From NCBI GenBank assembly GCA_964601895.1, contig CAZROT010000017.1:1-27141 (forward strand): 27,141 nucleotides of DNA, written 5' to 3'. The stretch comes from CAZROT01 sp964601895. GTDB lineage: Bacteria; Pseudomonadota; Gammaproteobacteria; Enterobacterales; Enterobacteriaceae. How positions within the stretch are numbered: the stretch's first letter is position 1; the number at the start of each line of letters is the position of its first letter. Positions 24,076 through 27,141 of this stretch are shown here, one piece after another. The translations under genes and the position numbers were made by a program. The notes beneath the pieces were generated by a model. The model was not told where the DNA came from. It saw only the letters and a list, made by a program, of their open reading frames with translations, and did no database searches.

Positions 24076-24915
24076 TTACCTCCGGACCTTGCCCGGCGTC
24101 ACGCCATAGAAGCGTTTGAACTGGTTCGAAAACCCCGACTCGCTGTTATACCCCAGCGCCGAGGCTATATCCTTAACTTTATCGCGGCTATGCAGCAGCA
24201 GGTGCAGCGCCTCCTGCATCTTCACCGACAGGATAAACGCATGGACCGTCATCCCGTACCGTCTTTTGAAATACCGCTTCAGGTCGGTCTCGTTAATTTG
24301 CACCGCACGGGCCAGCTCCCGGATCAAAAAATTCCGCTCCGGCTGCTCCCGGATCAGCTCCGCCACATCCCGCAGCTTCTCCGCCACACCCCCCGGCATC
24401 CGCACCCGGTTGGCCACCGCCGCCTTATGCAACAGCAGCAGGCAAAGCTCATCACACTTCAGCCCCATAAACGATCGCAGCAGCGGATGATCGGGTGGAC
24501 AGTCCCGGATAGCATAGAACAGCGCGGTAGCCTCCCCGTAAACCCGGGGCCGGTCCTCCAGTGCATAAAACAGTGATCGCTCCTGCAACAGCGGGCTCTC
24601 CCTTGGCGTCATCACCACCACGCAGCACCCCTGCCCCCGCAACCCTTGGCTCCGGAAAACAGTATTGTAAAAGGATTGCGCCTGCACCGGCCCGTCCCCC
24701 TTCGCCCCCTCGCAATGTAAAAAGGTATAAAGCCCCGGAAACTCCCCCGAAACCTGCAAATAAACCGCCTGCCGCGTATGGTAATAAATGATCCACACCT
24801 CCCCGCTCCCCCCGTCAATATACCGGGCCCGGCACGACCCGTACGGCCCCTCCGCCCCTATCTCCTGGTAATGATTAGGTATAGCATTCCCCGCCTCCGC
24901 AGCAAACTCAAACAA
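24076..24915 (-). CDS. AraC-family transcriptional regulator (PchR-like)
   Basis: 279 residues as read from a TTG at 24915. The C-terminal AraC/XylS domain (about 180-279) is intact: two HTHs, with LIRELARAVQINETDLKRYF and VKDIASALGYNSESGFSNQFKR followed by FYGVTPGKVRR. The INET.LK..F pattern in the first HTH is that of the PchR-like subgroup, known from siderophore control. The N-terminal part (about 1-175) should bind a ligand but has no recognised motif. No in-frame ATG exists before the middle of the protein. The frame is open upstream to a TAG, with HIEPGQL reading naturally into the annotated start, so the gene may use TTG or ATT or be 5'-truncated. Its codon use is markedly GC-richer than the genes left of 23 kb. 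Confidence 0.8.
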   Translation of the reverse strand: MFEFAAEAGNAIPNHYQEIGAEGPYGSCRARYIDGGSGEVWIIYYHTRQAVYLQVSGEFPGLYTFLHCEGAKGDGPVQAQSFYNTVFRSQGLRGQGCCVVVMTPRESPLLQERSLFYALEDRPRVYGEATALFYAIRDCPPDHPLLRSFMGLKCDELCLLLLHKAAVANRVRMPGGVAEKLRDVAELIREQPERNFLIRELARAVQINETDLKRYFKRRYGMTVHAFILSVKMQEALHLLLHSRDKVKDIASALGYNSESGFSNQFKRFYGVTPGKVRR

Positions 24916-25104
24916 CAGTTGCCCCGGCTCAATATGTGCCTAAAAATTGGCAACCCTGGAGTTTCTTTCCCCAAAACAAATAAAATTAACCAACCCCCGC
25001 CCATCCAACCGGAAATTTTTCCTGCGCCAAACGACGGCCTGGCCGGCGGGAAAATAGTGAAGGGGTGAAAAACGCCGGCTCAACAGGGAAATAGCAGTTT
25101 ATGA

Positions 25105-25119
25105 CAAGGGTAACCCTTG
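25105..25119. promoter_or_regulatory. Palindrome upstream of the first tandem LytTR gene
   Basis: CAAGGGT-A-ACCCTTG, perfect 7-nt arms around one base, lies 27 nt before the ATG. This is a plausible operator or part of a promoter region; no nearby regulator can be assigned to it. Confidence 0.4.
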
Positions 25120-25146
25120 CTCCTAAAAATACCTTGTGGCAAAAAA

Positions 25147-25926
25147 ATGAAGACCATTATTATAACGGATGATAAGCAGCTCACCTATAATTTTTCCGAA
25201 CTGCTCCTGTCCCATGTTGCCGGTCTGCGAATATTGCTCCTGGCGGAAACACCCGCGGCCGCCTGTGATTACCTGAAAAACAAGGAAAAGGAAAGACCGG
25301 ATTTGATCTTTGCCGGTATCGCAAGGCCCGGTAACAGTAACAGTAACCTCTCACTCCTTGAAGAACTGCAGGTGCCCTTACCCGTGATCTGGCTGGGAAA
25401 AGCGCCGGAGGGAGACTGGCCGGTTAAACTCCTGGCGGTGGATGTGTTGACGGACCCCTATTCGGTCAGCCGGTTGGAACGGGCCCTGGAAAGATTTAAA
25501 ACCTTCCTGGAGTATGTACTGGTATTGAAAAAACAAATGGATGATACACGGGAAATAACGGGCGACCGCAAATTCCTGCTGGTAAAAAATAGAAAAGAAT
25601 ACCGCAAGATCCGCCTTGACGACATCACAAGAATTACCTGCAAGACCGGCTGCGTCTCTGTACATACCTTTTCAGGGGAAAAGTTTACAGGGTTTTCCAA
25701 TCTCACAAAACTGGAAGCTTTACTACCGGCTGGCTGGTACTTTCGTGTTTCCAGGAATTGCCTCGTACCGGTGTCACAGTTCAGCAGGTATAAGATTGAA
25801 CAAAACGGGAAAGTAAAAGCCTGGTTAAAACACCCTGCCGGTAATGAGCAGGAATTCACGGTCACCATCAGTCGTGAAAGGGTTCCCGCTTTCCGGAATT
25901 TATTTGATTGCCGGACCTTTGGGTAA
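25147..25926 (+). CDS. LytTR regulator with degenerate receiver domain (first of tandem pair)
   Basis: 259 residues from the ATG at 25147; a TTG 30 nt upstream extends the frame. Residues about 1-115 have a receiver-like layout: IIITDD (acidic pair retained), PDLIFAGIARPG where the phospho-acceptor Asp is replaced by Gly (G57), and PVIWLG where the conserved Ser/Thr strand sits. After a linker (about 118-140), the LytTR domain spans about 148-250, with DDITRITCKTGCVSVHT and the signature WYFRVSRNCLVPVSQF. Canonical phosphorylation is therefore unlikely. No histidine kinase is adjacent. The second gene of the pair starts 90 nt downstream with the same plan. Confidence 0.85.
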   Translation: MKTIIITDDKQLTYNFSELLLSHVAGLRILLLAETPAAACDYLKNKEKERPDLIFAGIARPGNSNSNLSLLEELQVPLPVIWLGKAPEGDWPVKLLAVDVLTDPYSVSRLERALERFKTFLEYVLVLKKQMDDTREITGDRKFLLVKNRKEYRKIRLDDITRITCKTGCVSVHTFSGEKFTGFSNLTKLEALLPAGWYFRVSRNCLVPVSQFSRYKIEQNGKVKAWLKHPAGNEQEFTVTISRERVPAFRNLFDCRTFG

Positions 25927-25933
25927 GCGATTG

Positions 25934-25959
25934 CAATACACCTGGGCATGGCCGTATTG
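25934..25959. repeat. Inverted repeat between the two LytTR genes
   Basis: CAATAC (25934-25939) and GTATTG (25954-25959) pair around 14 nt, with GGGT/ACCC outside them. It may be a weak terminator or operator; no T-run follows. Confidence 0.3.
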
Positions 25960-26016
25960 AAACCCGGCTAAATAGCAGGTTCATCCTACCGGATTCCTTA
26001 GGATTCACATTACTTT

Positions 26017-26826
26017 ATGCGGAATACGCCGGGCATGAGAACAATGATAGTCGTAGCCGAAAAAGAGATCAGGGAAACCCTCACGAAAAACCTGCTGTAC
26101 ATGGTTCCTGCTGTCAGCATGGTCGGGGTGGCGGGAAACGTTACCGAAGGACTGGCTTGTTTCATGGATGAAAATTTTGAAACCCCCGACATCATTTTCT
26201 GCAGCGGCTCATTTGCAGACGGCACCTTCATTGACCTTTTCAGCAATGTTTACGATCCTTATCCCGTCGTCTGGCTTTCAGAAAAAGAGATCATCCCGCC
26301 GGCCGGCCTGCTGTCGGTAACCGTTGACCGGATAAAAGGCCGGCCCGGGCCGGAATTGCTGCTCCGGGCTATCAATCGCTACAGCGTATTGAAACGGCTG
26401 ATGACCGGAACGGGAAACCATGCAGTAGCGTACAACATAAACCACAGCAGGATGGCAGGATGGAACCGGTCTGAAAGAAAAAAAGCAGTAATAGTAAAAA
26501 AGGACAATTCGCTGAGAAAACTCCTCATCGCGGATATAGCCTGCATCTTCCTCTGGTCAAGGGTGACAGTAGTGCTATCAAAGGAAGGAGAACGGTTCTT
26601 GGGCCTCGCAAATCTCACCGGTTTTGAAAAAACCTTGCCCGGCGAAACATTTTTCCGGGTAACCAGGACCATGATCATTAACATAGAACTGATGGATAGT
26701 TTCCGGACGCTCAGGGATGGAAGGATCAGGGTGCAGTTGAAAAAAGGGGACGCAACGGGGGCGGTCCTCCAGGTCCTCGTCAGCAAAGAAAACGCGCCGG
26801 CATTTCGGAAATGGGCCGGCCTGTGA
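26017..26826 (+). CDS. LytTR regulator with degenerate receiver domain (second of tandem pair)
   Basis: 269 residues from ATG 26017; Met7 (26035) or Met10 (26044) are alternatives closer to the domain start. The receiver-like part (about 10-130) is more decayed than in its neighbour: the acidic pair reads AEKE, and the phospho-acceptor position in PDIIFCSGSFADG is Ser (S63). The LytTR domain (about 155-265) is well kept, with LLIADIACIFLWSRVTVVLS and FFRVTRTMIINIELMDSF. The shared architecture and C-terminal pattern (ERVPAFRNLF versus ENAPAFRKWA) suggest an old tandem duplication. It may respond to something other than phosphate. Confidence 0.83.
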   Translation: MRNTPGMRTMIVVAEKEIRETLTKNLLYMVPAVSMVGVAGNVTEGLACFMDENFETPDIIFCSGSFADGTFIDLFSNVYDPYPVVWLSEKEIIPPAGLLSVTVDRIKGRPGPELLLRAINRYSVLKRLMTGTGNHAVAYNINHSRMAGWNRSERKKAVIVKKDNSLRKLLIADIACIFLWSRVTVVLSKEGERFLGLANLTGFEKTLPGETFFRVTRTMIINIELMDSFRTLRDGRIRVQLKKGDATGAVLQVLVSKENAPAFRKWAGL

Positions 26827-27141
26827 CCCTGCAAAAAAAACCACCGGTATAGACCGGCGGTTGGTGATATACGTTCACTTATATCACATGAGAAAGACAT
26901 TCAGACAGGCACAGCGCAGGTATTAACGACCACCAACAACCGAAAACACAAGGTCGGGGATTCCCGCCCGTTCCGGTGGCAAAGTAAGAGACGGCTGGTT
27001 ACATTCTATTGTCACAGCCTGCTAATTGCGGGAAAAAGATCAGCCCTTGATCTTATCAAGAAAAAGCCGGGTCAGTTTACGTATCTTTTCCCCTATAAAT
27101 TAAATTACAGAAGATATTCTGCACACCTGTTGCGTTTGTTT
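26827..27141. other. Gene-free right end of the window
   Basis: About 315 nt with no gene. It contains two adjacent hairpins (26839-26862, 26864-26887) and an inverted repeat AAGATCA/TGATCTT (27036-27054). No tRNA or rRNA signature is seen. Confidence 0.55.
26839..26887. terminator. Two stacked hairpins after the second LytTR gene
   Basis: The first pairs AACCACCGGT with ACCGGCGGTT around ATAG, with one mismatch; an A-run precedes it, so it would be an intrinsic terminator only for minus-strand transcription. The second pairs GTGATATA with TATATCAC (26864-26871, 26880-26887) around 8 nt, perfectly. Together they probably separate transcription units. Confidence 0.45.

Noticed and set aside
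1..27141. CRISPR array, tRNA/rRNA genes, transposase or integrase
   Set aside because: No regularly spaced direct repeats, no cloverleaf or rRNA signatures, and no recombinase ORF were seen on either strand.

Overview
The window looks like part of a Bacteroidota chromosome, most likely from the Chitinophagaceae. The grounds are a SusC/SusD pair with a TlpA-type thioredoxin, several LytTR regulators, lipoboxes typical of the phylum, short secreted proteins resembling NVEAL and DUF6520 families, and promoter-like TTG-N19-TAnnTTTG boxes. No rRNA or tRNA gene was recognised. The family placement is inferred from gene content; no search was run.

Left part (1-7.7 kb, minus strand): a likely envelope operon. 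In transcription order it holds a short secreted protein with six cysteines, a beta-propeller lipoprotein, a membrane-anchored CxxC thioredoxin-like protein, an outer-membrane beta-barrel protein of the carboxypeptidase-regulatory-like/TonB-plug type, and a Wzy/O-antigen-ligase-like membrane protein with C-terminal TPRs. A stand-alone LytTR protein lies just upstream and could regulate it.

Middle part (7.7-16.4 kb, plus strand): an AT-rich accessory region built like a row of cassettes. Three similarly oriented copies of an intergenic repeat carry a CGTAT-NN-ATACG palindrome, at about 8.1, 10.1 and 14.7 kb. Each precedes an accessory gene or operon: an orphan eight-TM protein, an OLD-family ATPase/TOPRIM nuclease, and a tightly coupled pair (310-aa soluble protein plus 177-aa four-TM protein). 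After the OLD gene comes a three-gene module: a STAS-GHKL ATPase, a DUF4325-like STAS protein and a PIN-domain RNase. The combination suggests a defence or stress island. The STAS-GHKL/DUF4325/PIN module is my best candidate for an undescribed system: its parts suggest partner switching controlling a PIN toxin. The 310-aa/four-TM pair is second.

Right part (16.4-27.1 kb): an HTH_3 regulator on the minus strand has two inverted repeats upstream. Then come a strongly foldable intergenic stretch (17.23-17.37 kb), a 44-aa one-TM peptide overlapping the next start by ATGA, a TlpA-like protein, SusC and SusD, ending in a hairpin terminator shared with a convergent DUF6520-like gene. The last 3 kb are visibly GC-richer. 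They carry an AraC regulator without an ATG start and two tandem LytTR regulators whose receiver-like domains have lost the phospho-acceptor aspartate.
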